In this document: one piece after another, positions 33,949 through 44,072 of the stretch
Layout: every line of letters starts with the position of its first letter
Numbering within the stretch: position 1 is the first letter of the stretch
Source of the DNA: Psychroflexus salis
GTDB taxonomy: Bacteria; Bacteroidota; Bacteroidia; Flavobacteriales; Flavobacteriaceae
Length of the DNA stretch: 64,000 nucleotides
Reading direction: 5' to 3'
Assembly: GCF_014640175.1 (NCBI RefSeq)
Contig: NZ_BMGL01000001.1
Location: forward strand, 62,001-126,000
The notes under the pieces: model-generated
What the model saw: only the letters and a program-made list of their open reading frames with translations
Told to the model about the DNA's origin: nothing
Database searches by the model: none
Translations under genes and position numbers: made by a program

Positions 33949-36033
33949 ATGGCGATTTTAAGTAAGATAAGACAAAGAACTGTAGTGTTAATAGGAGTTA
34001 TTGCACTTGCTTTGTTTGCATTTGTGCTTGCCGATGTTATAAACCAAGGTGGGTTTTCTGGAGAAAAGCAAACTTCAACCGTGGGTGTAATTGGCGATGA
34101 AAAAATTGAACAAGAAACTTTTGCAAGACAGGTTGAAAATTATCGAAACCAGCTAGGGGCTAATGCTTCAACTATGCGCGCAGTAAATCAAGTTTGGGAT
34201 GCACAAGTAAACCAAACCATCCTAAAGCAAGAATTTGAAAAACTAGGCTTACAAGCTACTCGTGCTCAAATTTTAGACTACTTAGAAGACCAACTTGCGG
34301 GCAATCCAAGTTTTTCAAACGAAGACGGTTTATTTAGTGAAAGCAAAATGGTGGAATATGTAGCAAATATTAAAGAAACTAATTTACAAGAATACCAAGC
34401 TTGGCAAAAATATTTAGAAGATATTGAAGTACAGATTTTAACAGATTCGTACTACAATATGATTCAAGCTGGACTTAATGTTACTTTATTTGAAGCTGAA
34501 CGAATCTATAAATTAAACAACGATAATTTAAATTTAGAATTTGCTTACGTTGCTTATGAAGATGCAGAAGATGTTAAAGTTAGCAAGTCAGACATTAAAG
34601 ATTACATCAATAAAAACAAAGAACGCTTTAAGCAAGATGCTAAAGCAGATATCGAATATGTGTTTTTTGAAGAAGTACCTTCAAACGAAGATGATGCTAA
34701 TGTACAAACCGCAGTAAAAACGCTAATGGGTGAATTTAAAACGACTTCAAACAATGAAGAGTTTATCAATCTCAATTCAGATTCACCTTACCAAGCTCGT
34801 TTCCAATTTGAGTACGATTTAAAATCAGATTTTAGCGAACAGTTATACAATTTAAATCAAGATGAAGTTTACGGTCCTTACAAAGAAAACGAAAGCTGGA
34901 AGTTAAGTAAGCTTATTGAAATAAAAACCATTGCAGATTCTGCAGATGTAAAGCATATTTTAATCACTTTTGAAGGTACAAGAGTAGACCCAGAAGTAAC
35001 CCGAACTAAAGAAGAAGCAAAACAATTAGCCGATAGTTTGTTTAGCGAACTAAACAAAAACAAAGCTCAATACGCACAAATTGCCGAAACTTTTTCTGCA
35101 GATAAGCAAAGTGGTGCAAAGGGTGGTGAACTTGGAACACTTAAATTTGGAAATCTATTTGGAGGAGACAAAGAATTTAATGAAAAGGTTTTTACAGCTA
35201 AAAATGAAAGTTTACAAGTAATTGAATCAGATTTTGGATACCACATAGTACACGTATCTAACTTAACTGAACCTAAAAAGGCAGTTAAAATAGCTTCATT
35301 AAGCCAAAAGGTGCTACCTTCGGATAAAACATCAACAACTATTTACAGAGAAGCTTCTAACTTTTTACTAGATAGTAGAGAAAAAGATTTCGATGAATTA
35401 GCAAAAGAATATGGAGTAGATATTAAACCCATTAACGGCATAAAACAACTGGAAGAGCGCATTACTGGTTTAGGAGTACAAAGACCAATTGTAAAATGGG
35501 CATTCGAAAAAGATACAAAAGCCGGAAATACTGAGTTTTTTGAAATCACAGAAGGATTTGTAATTGCAAAACTTGTAAAACGAAATGAAAAAGGTTTACA
35601 ATCTGTAGAACAAGCATCTGCTGCTGTCACTCCAATTTTAAAGAAAGAAAAACAAGCAAAAAATATAATAAGCAAGGCCAAAGCAAATTCCTTAGAAGAT
35701 TTTACAACGCAATTTGGAGTAGATAAAAAAAGAGCTACTGCCGTTAATTTAGAAAGCCCTATGCTTACAGGAGTTGGCCAAGAACCAGCCGTGGTTGGTG
35801 CTGCTTTTGGACTAGAAGAAGGTACAACAAGCGCTCCAGTTAAAGGAGAAAAAGGCGTTTTTGTGGTAAAGCTACTTAAACGAAACGAAGCTCCAGCTTT
35901 GCCTTCTTACACAGGTATTGCTAAAAAAGAAACAGAAGAGCGATTAAAAAACATACGTGGTCAAAATTCTAAATTGCTTAAAGCACTTAAAGAAACAAGA
36001 GAGATTGAAGATAATCGTGCACGTTTTTATTAA
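33949..36033 (+). CDS. PpiD-like periplasmic peptidyl-prolyl isomerase/chaperone
   Basis: This 694-residue protein has one N-terminal transmembrane helix (about 12-30, VLIGVIALALFAFVLADVI), a SurA-N-like helical region (60-190), and a central parvulin domain (about 335-440, VKHILITFEG through YHIVHVSNL). A long C-terminal helical part follows. This is the PpiD layout: membrane-anchored and facing the periplasm, assisting folding of secreted and outer-membrane proteins leaving the Sec channel. In an organism with T9SS and many barrels such a foldase would be well used. It ends at a terminator at 36057. Confidence 0.93.
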   Translation: MAILSKIRQRTVVLIGVIALALFAFVLADVINQGGFSGEKQTSTVGVIGDEKIEQETFARQVENYRNQLGANASTMRAVNQVWDAQVNQTILKQEFEKLGLQATRAQILDYLEDQLAGNPSFSNEDGLFSESKMVEYVANIKETNLQEYQAWQKYLEDIEVQILTDSYYNMIQAGLNVTLFEAERIYKLNNDNLNLEFAYVAYEDAEDVKVSKSDIKDYINKNKERFKQDAKADIEYVFFEEVPSNEDDANVQTAVKTLMGEFKTTSNNEEFINLNSDSPYQARFQFEYDLKSDFSEQLYNLNQDEVYGPYKENESWKLSKLIEIKTIADSADVKHILITFEGTRVDPEVTRTKEEAKQLADSLFSELNKNKAQYAQIAETFSADKQSGAKGGELGTLKFGNLFGGDKEFNEKVFTAKNESLQVIESDFGYHIVHVSNLTEPKKAVKIASLSQKVLPSDKTSTTIYREASNFLLDSREKDFDELAKEYGVDIKPINGIKQLEERITGLGVQRPIVKWAFEKDTKAGNTEFFEITEGFVIAKLVKRNEKGLQSVEQASAAVTPILKKEKQAKNIISKAKANSLEDFTTQFGVDKKRATAVNLESPMLTGVGQEPAVVGAAFGLEEGTTSAPVKGEKGVFVVKLLKRNEAPALPSYTGIAKKETEERLKNIRGQNSKLLKALKETREIEDNRARFY

Positions 36034-36056
36034 AAAATTATTTTTCTAAATAGTAT

Positions 36057-36088
36057 AAAAAACCCGTTCGAAAAGTTCGGGTTTTTTT
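36057..36088 (+). terminator. Hairpin terminator after the PpiD gene
   Basis: AAAAAACCCG and CGGGTTTTTTT form the stem around an 11-base loop, followed by the T run. Confidence 0.85.
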
Positions 36089-36165
36089 AGTTCGTTACAG
36101 TTAGCTAAAATTATTTATATGGCAAGATCACACTGTTAATCATTAATAAGACCACATGCAATGCT

Positions 36166-36173
36166 TATCTTTG
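36166..36173 (+). promoter_or_regulatory. Bacteroidota -7 box for gltX
   Basis: TATCTTTG is an exact TAnnTTTG match, 16 bases before the gltX ATG. Confidence 0.5.
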
Positions 36174-36189
36174 TAAAAAATACTAAAAA

Positions 36190-37707
36190 ATGAATTCTAA
36201 AGTACGCGTACGTTTTGCTCCAAGTCCTACAGGTCCTTTGCATATTGGTGGTGTAAGAACAGCCTTATATAATTATCTTTTTGCTAAAAAGCACAAAGGC
36301 GACTTTATACTTCGCATTGAAGATACAGACCAAAGTAGATATGTTGCAGCTGCAGAAGATTATATAATTGAAAGTTTAAATTGGTGTAGAATACCATTTG
36401 ATGAAGGCCCAGGGAAAGAAGGTAATTACGGACCTTATCGACAAAGTGAGCGCAAAGAATTATATCAAAAATATGCACAAGAATTAATTGAAAATGGAAA
36501 TGCATATTATGCCTTCGATACACCCGAAGAACTCAATCAACTTAGAAGTGTATATGAGGCTAAAGGAGAAAAATTTAGCTACGGACCCACAACACGAAAC
36601 GAACTTAATAACTCCTTACACCTTACTGCAGAAGACATTCAAGAGCGATTAAACAAGCAATTAGATTATGTAATTCGTTTTAAAACACCAGTAAATCGTT
36701 CGTTAAATTTTAAAGATGAAATACGAGGTTATATAGAAGTAGAAACTGATAATTTAGACGATAAGATTCTATTTAAAAGCGATGGAATGCCAACTTATCA
36801 TTTAGCGAATATTGTAGACGATTACCTCATGGAGATTTCTCACGTAATTCGTGGAGAAGAATGGCTACCTTCTTTGCCTTTACATATTTTATTATACGAA
36901 GCTTTTGGTTGGAAAACTCCAAAATTTGCACACTTACCCTTAATTTTGAAGCCTTCGGGTAAAGGAAAGTTAAGTAAACGCGATGGCGATAAAGAAGGTT
37001 TTCCTGTGTTTCCATTAAATTGGAAAGACCCTCATACTGGAGAAACAGCTATAGGATATAGAGAAGAAAAATACTTGCCAGAAACGGTAATTAATATGCT
37101 TGCATTCCTTGGTTGGAACCCAGGTACTGACCAAGAGCTTTTTAAATTAGAAGAGTTAGTAGAAGCTTTTCAAATTAGCCAAGTAAATAAAGCTGGAGCA
37201 AAATTCGATATTCAAAAAACAAAATGGTTCCAGCAACAATACATGCACGAAGCTCCTATTGATTATTTAATACAAGAATTTTTACCTATTCTTCGCGAAA
37301 AGGGAATAGAAAAAAGTAATGCTTATATTGAAAATGTAATTGAAACTGTTAAAGAACGAGCCGTATTTGTTACAGATTTTTGGGAGCTAAGTTGGTTTTA
37401 TTTTTCAGCACCTTCAGGCTTCGATAAAAAAGCTAGTACAAAAGCATGGAAAGAAGATACTGATTTATTAATGCAAGAATTAATAGTAGTTTTAGAAGAA
37501 ATTAAAGATTTTTCTGAAGATAACTTAAAGGCAAAAGTAAAGCCATGGATTGAAGCTAAAGGCGTTGGATTTGGAAAAGTAATGCAACCCTTGCGTTTAG
37601 CTTTAGTTGGCGCTATGCGTGGACCTGATGTGTTTCATATTGCCAGTTCTGTAGGACAAACTGAATGCATAAATCGAATTCAATTTGCCATGAAAGAATT
37701 GGGCTAA
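36190..37707 (+). CDS. gltX: Glutamyl-tRNA synthetase
   Basis: This 505-residue class I synthetase has the HIGH-type motif in RFAPSPTGPLHIGGVRTAL and the KMSKS-type loop as KLSKRDGD. It charges tRNA-Glu. Whether it also charges tRNA-Gln cannot be decided from this window, because no glnS or gatCAB is present here. The length and the C-terminal anticodon-binding region (from about residue 370) are normal. It ends before a strong terminator shared with the convergent ATP synthase operon. Confidence 0.97.
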   Translation: MNSKVRVRFAPSPTGPLHIGGVRTALYNYLFAKKHKGDFILRIEDTDQSRYVAAAEDYIIESLNWCRIPFDEGPGKEGNYGPYRQSERKELYQKYAQELIENGNAYYAFDTPEELNQLRSVYEAKGEKFSYGPTTRNELNNSLHLTAEDIQERLNKQLDYVIRFKTPVNRSLNFKDEIRGYIEVETDNLDDKILFKSDGMPTYHLANIVDDYLMEISHVIRGEEWLPSLPLHILLYEAFGWKTPKFAHLPLILKPSGKGKLSKRDGDKEGFPVFPLNWKDPHTGETAIGYREEKYLPETVINMLAFLGWNPGTDQELFKLEELVEAFQISQVNKAGAKFDIQKTKWFQQQYMHEAPIDYLIQEFLPILREKGIEKSNAYIENVIETVKERAVFVTDFWELSWFYFSAPSGFDKKASTKAWKEDTDLLMQELIVVLEEIKDFSEDNLKAKVKPWIEAKGVGFGKVMQPLRLALVGAMRGPDVFHIASSVGQTECINRIQFAMKELG

Positions 37708-37824
37708 ATCAATTAACCTGAAATTGATCTTCTGAGTTTTTGAATATAAACACATATACTTAATCAAAAATGATAACAGAAGTTACTTACATTCTTTTTA
37801 AACATACTTAGAACATAATTTTAT

Positions 37825-37859
37825 AAAAAAAGCTTCAGACTTATCTGAAGCTTTTTTTT
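37825..37859. terminator. Bidirectional hairpin terminator between gltX and atpG
   Basis: The stem AAAAAAAGCTTCAGA / TCTGAAGCTTTTTTT with a 5-base loop lies between convergent genes and can stop transcription from both sides. Confidence 0.88.
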
Positions 37860-37935
37860 ATAAATAACATATATAAAGTTTGCTTGAAAGACGCAAGACT
37901 AAATATACGCAAGTCTTGCACAAAAACAAACAAGA

Positions 37936-38808
37936 TTAATCGCTTAAAGCTTCTGCTCCAGCAACAATTTCTAGTATTTCGTTAGTAATAGCAGCCTGAC
38001 GAGCTTTATTGTAAGACAATTTCAAGTCGTCTCTAAGCTCTTTTGCATTATCGGTTGCTTTGTGCATAGCAGTCATTCTCGCTCCGTGTTCTGATGCAAT
38101 GGAATCGCGTAAAGCCTTAAACAATTGCATTTTTAAAGACTTAGGAATAAGTTCTTTAATAATCTCTTGTTTTTCTGGCTCAAAGATATAATCAACTTGA
38201 GAAGAATTAAAGTCAACCTCTTGTTGTTCTTGCTTAATGGGTAAAAAATCTTCCGTTAAAACAATTTGAGTACCGGCATTTTTAAAGTGGTTATAAATCA
38301 GAACAACTTGGTCGTAAGTCTCTGTTTCAAAATCGTTCATGATTTTTTCAGTAAACTCTGCCACTTCTTGGTAAGTTAATTTATTTACCATCTCTTCATT
38401 ATGGTAATCAACTATATAACTTTTAGCATTTAATACTTCGTATGCTTTTTTCCCAATACATGCTAAGGAAATACTTTCATTTTTAAAGCGACCAGTAGCT
38501 AAGTTTTTAACTTGTTTTACAATATTAGAATTGAAAGCTCCAGCTAGGCCTTTATTAGAAGAAATAGCAATAATTAAAACGTTCTTTACATCTCTTTGAA
38601 CGGTAAGCGGGCTATCGCTTTGGCCATCTAAAGATGCACTTAAATTTTGTAGAAGTTCTGTAAGCGTATCTGCATATGGACGCATTTTTGTAATTGCATC
38701 TTGAGCCTTACTCAACTTAGCAGCAGAAACCATTTTCATGGCACTTGTAATCTGCATAGTTGAACCTACCGAACTGATTCTATTTCTTAATTCTTTTAAA
38801 TTTGCCAT
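37936..38808 (-). CDS. atpG: ATP synthase F1 gamma subunit
   Basis: This 290-residue protein is the central rotor shaft of F1. It starts ANLKELRNRISSVGSTMQIT, and the C-terminal helix (SEHGARMTAMHKATDNAKEL, then YNKARQAAITNEILEIVAGAEAL) carries the family signature. It is the last gene of the porW-to-atpG transcription unit, 33 bases after atpA, and ends before the shared terminator at 37825. Confidence 0.97.
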   Translation of the reverse strand: MANLKELRNRISSVGSTMQITSAMKMVSAAKLSKAQDAITKMRPYADTLTELLQNLSASLDGQSDSPLTVQRDVKNVLIIAISSNKGLAGAFNSNIVKQVKNLATGRFKNESISLACIGKKAYEVLNAKSYIVDYHNEEMVNKLTYQEVAEFTEKIMNDFETETYDQVVLIYNHFKNAGTQIVLTEDFLPIKQEQQEVDFNSSQVDYIFEPEKQEIIKELIPKSLKMQLFKALRDSIASEHGARMTAMHKATDNAKELRDDLKLSYNKARQAAITNEILEIVAGAEALSD

Positions 38809-38841
38809 TACGCTACTTTTTTACAGGTAATAAGTAATCAA

Positions 38842-40422
38842 TTATTCCGCATATTTAGATGCAGCTTCTTTAGCTACCTTCTCCAATACATCTGTAATTT
38901 CATCGGTAATTTTACCTGACTTTAATACATCTAGCTCTTTGCGATACTGTGCATCTAATAGAGACAAGTAATCTTTTTCGAAAGCTTTGATATCTTCAAC
39001 AGGAACTTTGCGCATTAAGTTTTTAGTTCCAGCATAAATAACCGCAATTTGTTTTTCAACAGGATACGGGTCTGATTCTGCTTGTTTTAGAACTTCAACA
39101 TTGCGTTTTCCTTTTTCAATCGTATTCATTGTAGCAGCATCTAAATCTGATCCAAATTTAGCAAAAGCTTCAAGTTCTCGATACTGAGCTTGATCTAACT
39201 TTAATGTTCCTGCTACTTTTTTCATAGACTTAATCTGAGCGGAACCACCCACACGAGATACAGAAATACCTACGTCGATAGCTGGGCGAACCCCTGAGTT
39301 AAATAAGTCTGAAGTTAAGAATATTTGTCCATCGGTAATCGAAATTACGTTTGTTGGAATATAAGCAGATACATCTCCTGCTTGCGTTTCGATAATTGGT
39401 AAAGCTGTTAACGATCCACCACCTTTTACTTTTCCTTTCAAAGATTCCGGTAAATCATTCATTTCAGCAGCAATTTTATCATCATTGATAATTTTTGCAG
39501 AACGTTCTAATAAACGAGAGTGTAAGTAAAACACATCGCCAGGATATGCCTCACGTCCTGGAGGTCTTCTAAGCAATAAAGAAACTTCACGGTAAGCAAC
39601 AGCTTGTTTAGACAAATCATCGTAAATAATTAATGCAGGACGACCAGTATCTCTAAAATATTCGCCAATTGCAGCACCCGCCAAAGGAGCATAAACTTGC
39701 ATTGGAGCTGGGTCTGATGCATTTGCAGCGACGATAGTTGTATACGCCAAGGCACCTTTATCTTCTAACAATTTAGCAATTCCTGCAACGGTAGATGCTT
39801 TTTGTCCTACTGCAACATAAATACAATAAACAGGCTCACCTGCATCGTAAAATTCTTTTTGGTTTAGAATGGTATCGATACAAACAGCTGTTTTTCCTGT
39901 CTGGCGATCGCCAATAACCAACTCACGTTGACCACGACCAACTGGTACCATAGCGTCTATCGATTTAATTCCAGTTTGCATAGGTTCTGTAACAGGCTCA
40001 CGGTAGATTACCCCTGGAGCTTTTCTTTCGATGGGCATCTCGAAGGTTTCGCCTTCAATAGCACCTTTTCCATCGATAGGAGTTCCTAAAGTATTAACTA
40101 CTCTACCTGAGATACCTTCTCCAACTTTAATAGAAGAAATTAATTTGGTACGTTTTACAACATCCCCTTCATTAACTCCAGATGATGAACCTAATAGAAC
40201 AACACCAACGCTATCTGCTTCAAGGTTTAAAACCATTCCGCGTAAACCGCCTTCAAATTCTACTAATTCGCCGTATTGTACGTTAGTAAGTCCATATACA
40301 TTGGCAATACCATCACCTACACGAAGTACTGTTCCTACTTCGTCTAAGGAAGCTTCTGATGTAAAACCAGATAATTGTTTTTTTAAAATTGCTGATATTT
40401 CAGCAGGTTTAATTTCTGCCAT
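38842..40422 (-). CDS. atpA: ATP synthase F1 alpha subunit
   Basis: This 526-residue protein is the non-catalytic nucleotide-binding subunit of the F1 hexamer. The P-loop is GDRQTGKTA, and the family signature [17 protein letters not shown] is present. The N-terminal barrel includes [19 protein letters not shown]. It sits between atpH (36 bases upstream) and atpG. Its catalytic partner atpD is not in this cluster but 11 kb away. Confidence 0.98.
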   Translation of the reverse strand: MAEIKPAEISAILKKQLSGFTSEASLDEVGTVLRVGDGIANVYGLTNVQYGELVEFEGGLRGMVLNLEADSVGVVLLGSSSGVNEGDVVKRTKLISSIKVGEGISGRVVNTLGTPIDGKGAIEGETFEMPIERKAPGVIYREPVTEPMQTGIKSIDAMVPVGRGQRELVIGDRQTGKTAVCIDTILNQKEFYDAGEPVYCIYVAVGQKASTVAGIAKLLEDKGALAYTTIVAANASDPAPMQVYAPLAGAAIGEYFRDTGRPALIIYDDLSKQAVAYREVSLLLRRPPGREAYPGDVFYLHSRLLERSAKIINDDKIAAEMNDLPESLKGKVKGGGSLTALPIIETQAGDVSAYIPTNVISITDGQIFLTSDLFNSGVRPAIDVGISVSRVGGSAQIKSMKKVAGTLKLDQAQYRELEAFAKFGSDLDAATMNTIEKGKRNVEVLKQAESDPYPVEKQIAVIYAGTKNLMRKVPVEDIKAFEKDYLSLLDAQYRKELDVLKSGKITDEITDVLEKVAKEAASKYAE

Positions 40423-40458
40423 AACTTTTATATTAAATCGGTATGTTTACCTATAACT

Positions 40459-40992
40459 TTATTGATTAATTAATTCTCTTTTTAATTTTTGTAATTGTGT
40501 GGCAACACTTGCATCGTACTGGAAATCTTTAAGGTTTAAAACAAAACCACCTAGTAAATCTGGATTTACATGAGTAGATAATTCTGCTTCAGCACCTGTA
40601 AGTTCTTTTATTTTTGCTTGTATTTCCTTTTCTTGGTCTAAACTTAATGCTACAGCGGTTGTTACATCTGCATGTTGAATGTTGTTTGCAAGCTCAACTA
40701 TTTCAACAAAAGATTGGGCTACTAAACCTAGTAGTTGAATCCTACGATTAACCGTAAGTACTTCCATTAATTTCAAGGATTGATCTTGTAAAGATTTAAA
40801 AACAGCCTGAACAACATCTAATTTTTTTTCGGCTTCAATAATTGGGCTTGCCAGCACCGTACGAAGCGACTTATGAGCAGCCATAGTTGCAACTATAAAC
40901 TGCATATCTTCAAAGATAAGCTGAGTGCTCTGTTCCTCTTCAGAAATACTGAAAAGTGCTTTAGCATAACGATTTGCAGCAGATTTACTCAT
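40459..40992 (-). CDS. atpH: ATP synthase F1 delta subunit
   Basis: This 177-residue protein joins the peripheral stalk to the top of F1. The N-terminal six-helix domain starts SKSAANRYAKALFSISEEE, and the C-terminal domain contains LGGFVLNLKDFQYDASVATQLQKL, the family signature region. It follows atpF by 9 bases. Confidence 0.96.
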   Translation of the reverse strand: MSKSAANRYAKALFSISEEEQSTQLIFEDMQFIVATMAAHKSLRTVLASPIIEAEKKLDVVQAVFKSLQDQSLKLMEVLTVNRRIQLLGLVAQSFVEIVELANNIQHADVTTAVALSLDQEKEIQAKIKELTGAEAELSTHVNPDLLGGFVLNLKDFQYDASVATQLQKLKRELINQ

Positions 40993-41001
40993 AATTAAGT
41001 A

Positions 41002-41496
41002 TTAATTAAGTTCAACTTCCTTAAGCATTTTATCTACTAATGCTTTTTGTGATTGCTCATCTTTAAGTTCTGATTGAAGTACTTTTTCTGCAATTTTAAC
41101 AGACAACAAACCTACTTGAGACTTCAGTTCTTTAATGGCCAATTTCTTTTCAGACTGGATAGTAGCCTGTGCTTTTAAAATCATTTCTGAAGATTTTTTG
41201 GCTGCTTCTTCGGTAGCCTCATCCATTAAACGCTTTTTCATAGTCTGAGCATCTCGCAATATCTGGTCGCGTTCTTCTCTAGCTTCATTTAGCATTTTCT
41301 TGTTATCTTCTTTCAGATTCATCATTTCTTCTTTAGCACGATCTGCAGCTTGAAGCGAATCATTGATTGTTTTCTCGCGCTCATCTACTGCCATCATAAT
41401 GGGTTTCCAAGCAAATTTAGTTAAAAGAAAAACCAATATTAAAAAAACAATAATTTGCCAAAAAAACAATCCAAAATCTGGTGTTATTAGTTCCAT
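41002..41496 (-). CDS. atpF: ATP synthase Fo b subunit
   Basis: This 164-residue protein has one N-terminal membrane helix (FGLFFWQIIVFLILVFLLTKFAW) and a long charged coiled coil. It dimerises as the peripheral stalk. Position (after atpE, before atpH) and length are standard. Confidence 0.97.
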   Translation of the reverse strand: MELITPDFGLFFWQIIVFLILVFLLTKFAWKPIMMAVDEREKTINDSLQAADRAKEEMMNLKEDNKKMLNEAREERDQILRDAQTMKKRLMDEATEEAAKKSSEMILKAQATIQSEKKLAIKELKSQVGLLSVKIAEKVLQSELKDEQSQKALVDKMLKEVELN

Positions 41497-41572
41497 ATGT
41501 TAAGTCTTACTAATTTTTAATAATAACAATCATCTTTAGCCAATCGCTAAAGATGATTGTTAGTTTCATTTG

Positions 41573-41815
<243 letters not shown>

Positions 41816-41827
41816 TTAAAATTAAAA

Positions 41828-42928
41828 TTAATGATGCTCATGCTCTTCTACTGCCATTCCAATAAATAGTGCCGATAACATCGTAAATATAAATGCTTGT
41901 AAAAAAGCAACTAGTAATTCCAAAACTGATATAAACAATGCAAATGGAACAGATATACCTGCAACTCCTGCATTCTCTAAAATAAATATTAAACCAATTA
42001 AACTCAATATAATGATATGTCCCGCAGTGATGTTAGCGAACAAACGAATCATTAATGCAATTGGCTTTATAAAAACACCTAAAACTTCAACTATAGCTAA
42101 AATAGGTTTTACCCAACCAGGAATACCTGGCATCCAAAAAACGTGTCTCCAATAATCTGAAGTACCGTTAATTAATATCAATGCTAAGGTAAATAAACCT
42201 AAAGCAATAGTAACTGAAATATTACCGGTAACATTTGCTGCACCTGGAAGTAAACCTAACAAGTTTGTTATCCATATAAAGAAGAAGACCGTAAGTAAGA
42301 AAGGCATAAAGCGCATAAACTTTTTCTCACCTATCTGTGGTCTTGCTATCTCATCTCTTACAAATAGAACTAATGTTTCCATCATATTATTAAATCCTGA
42401 TGGCGCTTGATTAGATTTCTTATAATGCTTAGCTAATTTTCCAAAAATTAAAAACATTAAAATAACGCTTATAAATATAGCTGCAACATTTTTGGTAATC
42501 GATAAATCTAATGGTGCTATTCCATTTAATACGTGATGTTCTTCATCGAAGATAACTTCTGTTTCCCCTTCGTTTAATTTATATATGGTCTCGTGAGAAT
42601 TGACAAAACGCATACCATTTTTTTCAACAATTTCCTTAGCTTCTGCATCGTGATGAAATTCACTAGACATAAAAGCAACTAAACCAGCATCCGTGTAAAG
42701 TATAACTGGTAATGGTAGTGTAACAGAAATTTCGTTATAATCAAAAAAATGCCACCCATGCGAATCGCCAATATGATGCATAATCATATCAGTAGGATTG
42801 AAATCTTTACTTGAGTCACTTTCACTAGAAAAGGAAAAAGATGTGGCTGTAACCAAAAACATAAAAGCAATAAAAAAATGCTTAAAACAATCTACTTTTA
42901 ACATGGATTTCAATAGCTTAAATTTCAT
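41828..42928 (-). CDS. atpB: ATP synthase Fo a subunit with N-terminal extension
   Basis: This protein of 366 residues from the ATG at 42928 includes a signal-peptide-like segment (FKHFFIAFMFLVTATSFSFS) and then a periplasmic extension of about 100 residues rich in His and acidic residues. The Fo a membrane core follows. The essential Arg is in PIALMIRLFANITAGHI. This long N-terminal extension is usual in Bacteroidota AtpB. A -7 box TACATTTG at 42942-42949 lies between this ATG and an earlier one (42973), which excludes the earlier start if used and suggests atpB can also be transcribed separately from the upstream genes. Confidence 0.95.
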   Translation of the reverse strand: MKFKLLKSMLKVDCFKHFFIAFMFLVTATSFSFSSESDSSKDFNPTDMIMHHIGDSHGWHFFDYNEISVTLPLPVILYTDAGLVAFMSSEFHHDAEAKEIVEKNGMRFVNSHETIYKLNEGETEVIFDEEHHVLNGIAPLDLSITKNVAAIFISVILMFLIFGKLAKHYKKSNQAPSGFNNMMETLVLFVRDEIARPQIGEKKFMRFMPFLLTVFFFIWITNLLGLLPGAANVTGNISVTIALGLFTLALILINGTSDYWRHVFWMPGIPGWVKPILAIVEVLGVFIKPIALMIRLFANITAGHIIILSLIGLIFILENAGVAGISVPFALFISVLELLVAFLQAFIFTMLSALFIGMAVEEHEHH

Positions 42929-42941
42929 ATAAAATTCGGTG

Positions 42942-42949
42942 CAAATGTA
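42942..42949 (-). promoter_or_regulatory. Internal Bacteroidota -7 box before atpB
   Basis: The minus strand reads TACATTTG followed by C, an exact TAnnTTTG match, 14 bases before the preferred atpB ATG. It would give the ATP synthase genes their own promoter within the porW-bactofilin-atp unit. Confidence 0.5.
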
Positions 42950-43065
42950 TGTTTTTATAATATAAAAAAACACATTTTTTACAAAAAAAAAAAGCTTGCC
43001 TTATGCATCAAAAATAAGTGATTAGAAACGAAGTTAAACAAAAAATATAATAATAATGGAAAGCG

Positions 43066-43455
43066 TTAATTTTTTGAATAAATCGAATTTAATATACCGA
43101 TGGCGGTAACAACTTCGTAAATCAAAAAAATAAAGTAGGGTAAGAAGAAAAACATAATAGCTGCAAAATTTGGTTTTGCATCTGCCATAAATCCAGGAAG
43201 TAAAAATAAAAAACTGGCTAAACCTTTTATAAGAATTAGACCCATAAAAGCAAATCCAACTTTATCCTTTGCGAAATCATGAACAAGTTTAAGCAATGCT
43301 ACTACCGCAAAAGTACTTAACATAAAAAACAAAGCAATACCTTCTATAGCATTATAACTTGTAAAGTCTGTTGTTTGCGTTATTAATAAAAGCAGCAAAT
43401 AAATAGCAAAGTTGGCAAATAAAAGCTGAATAGCCTGTTTCAAGTAAAAATTCAT
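43066..43455 (-). CDS. Small four-helix membrane protein of the atp cluster
   Basis: This 129-residue protein has four hydrophobic segments (residues about 5-25, 36-58, 68-90 and 100-125), with Phe-rich helices (FFFLPYFIFLIYEVV). It sits between atpZ and atpB, where many bacteria encode AtpI. Flavobacterial proteins of this size and position are placed in an uncharacterised family (I believe DUF6168, not checked). A role in assembling the c-ring or in Mg2+ supply is inferred from position only. Confidence 0.75.
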   Translation of the reverse strand: MNFYLKQAIQLLFANFAIYLLLLLITQTTDFTSYNAIEGIALFFMLSTFAVVALLKLVHDFAKDKVGFAFMGLILIKGLASFLFLLPGFMADAKPNFAAIMFFFLPYFIFLIYEVVTAIGILNSIYSKN

Positions 43456-43456
43456 A

Positions 43457-43699
43457 TTATTCTAGAAATCGTTTTAAAGCAATGATTACATGTGTTATGG
43501 CTACTGTAACACCTATTAAAGATAAGACTACCGTAAACCAAGGAAAAGAACTTGTGTGTTTTTGGTCTAAAAAAACACCTAGCCATATAGCTCCACCAAT
43601 AATGATTGTCATCTGTAAAGCTAATCCCGTAAAAAAAGCCCAGTTTTTATGCGGTTTGTTCTTTTTTTCCGGTTTGTTTTTGTCTTTCTTTTTGTTCAT
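43457..43699 (-). CDS. atpZ: AtpZ/AtpI family ATP synthase accessory protein
   Basis: This 80-residue protein has a very Lys-rich N terminus (NKKKDKNKPEKKNKPHKNW) followed by two membrane helices separated by a short loop (LALQMTIIIGGAIWLGVFLDQK and WFTVVLSLIGVTVAITHVII). This is the AtpZ/AtpI pattern. These proteins help Fo assembly in other bacteria. Its first 53 bases overlap the end of the bactofilin gene in a different frame. No alternative start after that overlap would keep the first helix intact, so the overlap seems real. It ends one base before the next gene's ATG. Confidence 0.85.
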   Translation of the reverse strand: MNKKKDKNKPEKKNKPHKNWAFFTGLALQMTIIIGGAIWLGVFLDQKHTSSFPWFTVVLSLIGVTVAITHVIIALKRFLE

Positions 43700-44069
43700 T
43701 TAAGGATTTTACGGCACCTTTCATTTTACAAGATGCATTAAAAATAGCTCCAGGCTCAACGGCAAGTTTATCGGTAACTACCTTACCTTCTACTACTGCA
43801 GTAGACTTTAATGAAAGGGTAGCATTTACATTAATTTCTCCTGAGAATTTCCCTTCAAAATCAGCATATTCACATTGAATATTGCCTTCCACATAGCCTG
43901 TTTTACCAATTACAACTTTTCCAGCTGTAGTTATACTACCTTCTACTTTACCTTCTATTCGAAAACTTCCTTGCGAATCTATATCGCCTTTAAATGTAGT
44001 GCCTTGAGCAATTTTGTTTTGCTCTTTAGTTAAGTCTTCTGTTTGTTTGTCTTTCTTACTTCCTAACAT
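43647..44069 (-). CDS. Bactofilin (polymer-forming cytoskeletal protein)
   Basis: This 140-residue protein has a disordered N terminus and a bactofilin beta-helix (about 25-115), with repeated short strands such as TFKGDIDSQGSFRIEGKVEGSI and GYVEGNIQCEYADFEGKFSGEI. A charged tail follows (KERQKQTGKKEQTA). Bactofilins polymerise without nucleotide and scaffold envelope machinery. The gene starts three bases after the porW stop, and its tail overlaps atpZ by 53 bases, so it is tightly embedded between a secretion gene and the ATP synthase genes. Confidence 0.93.
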   Translation of the reverse strand: MLGSKKDKQTEDLTKEQNKIAQGTTFKGDIDSQGSFRIEGKVEGSITTAGKVVIGKTGYVEGNIQCEYADFEGKFSGEINVNATLSLKSTAVVEGKVVTDKLAVEPGAIFNASCKMKGAVKSLNEQKERQKQTGKKEQTA

Positions 44070-44072
44070 GCC

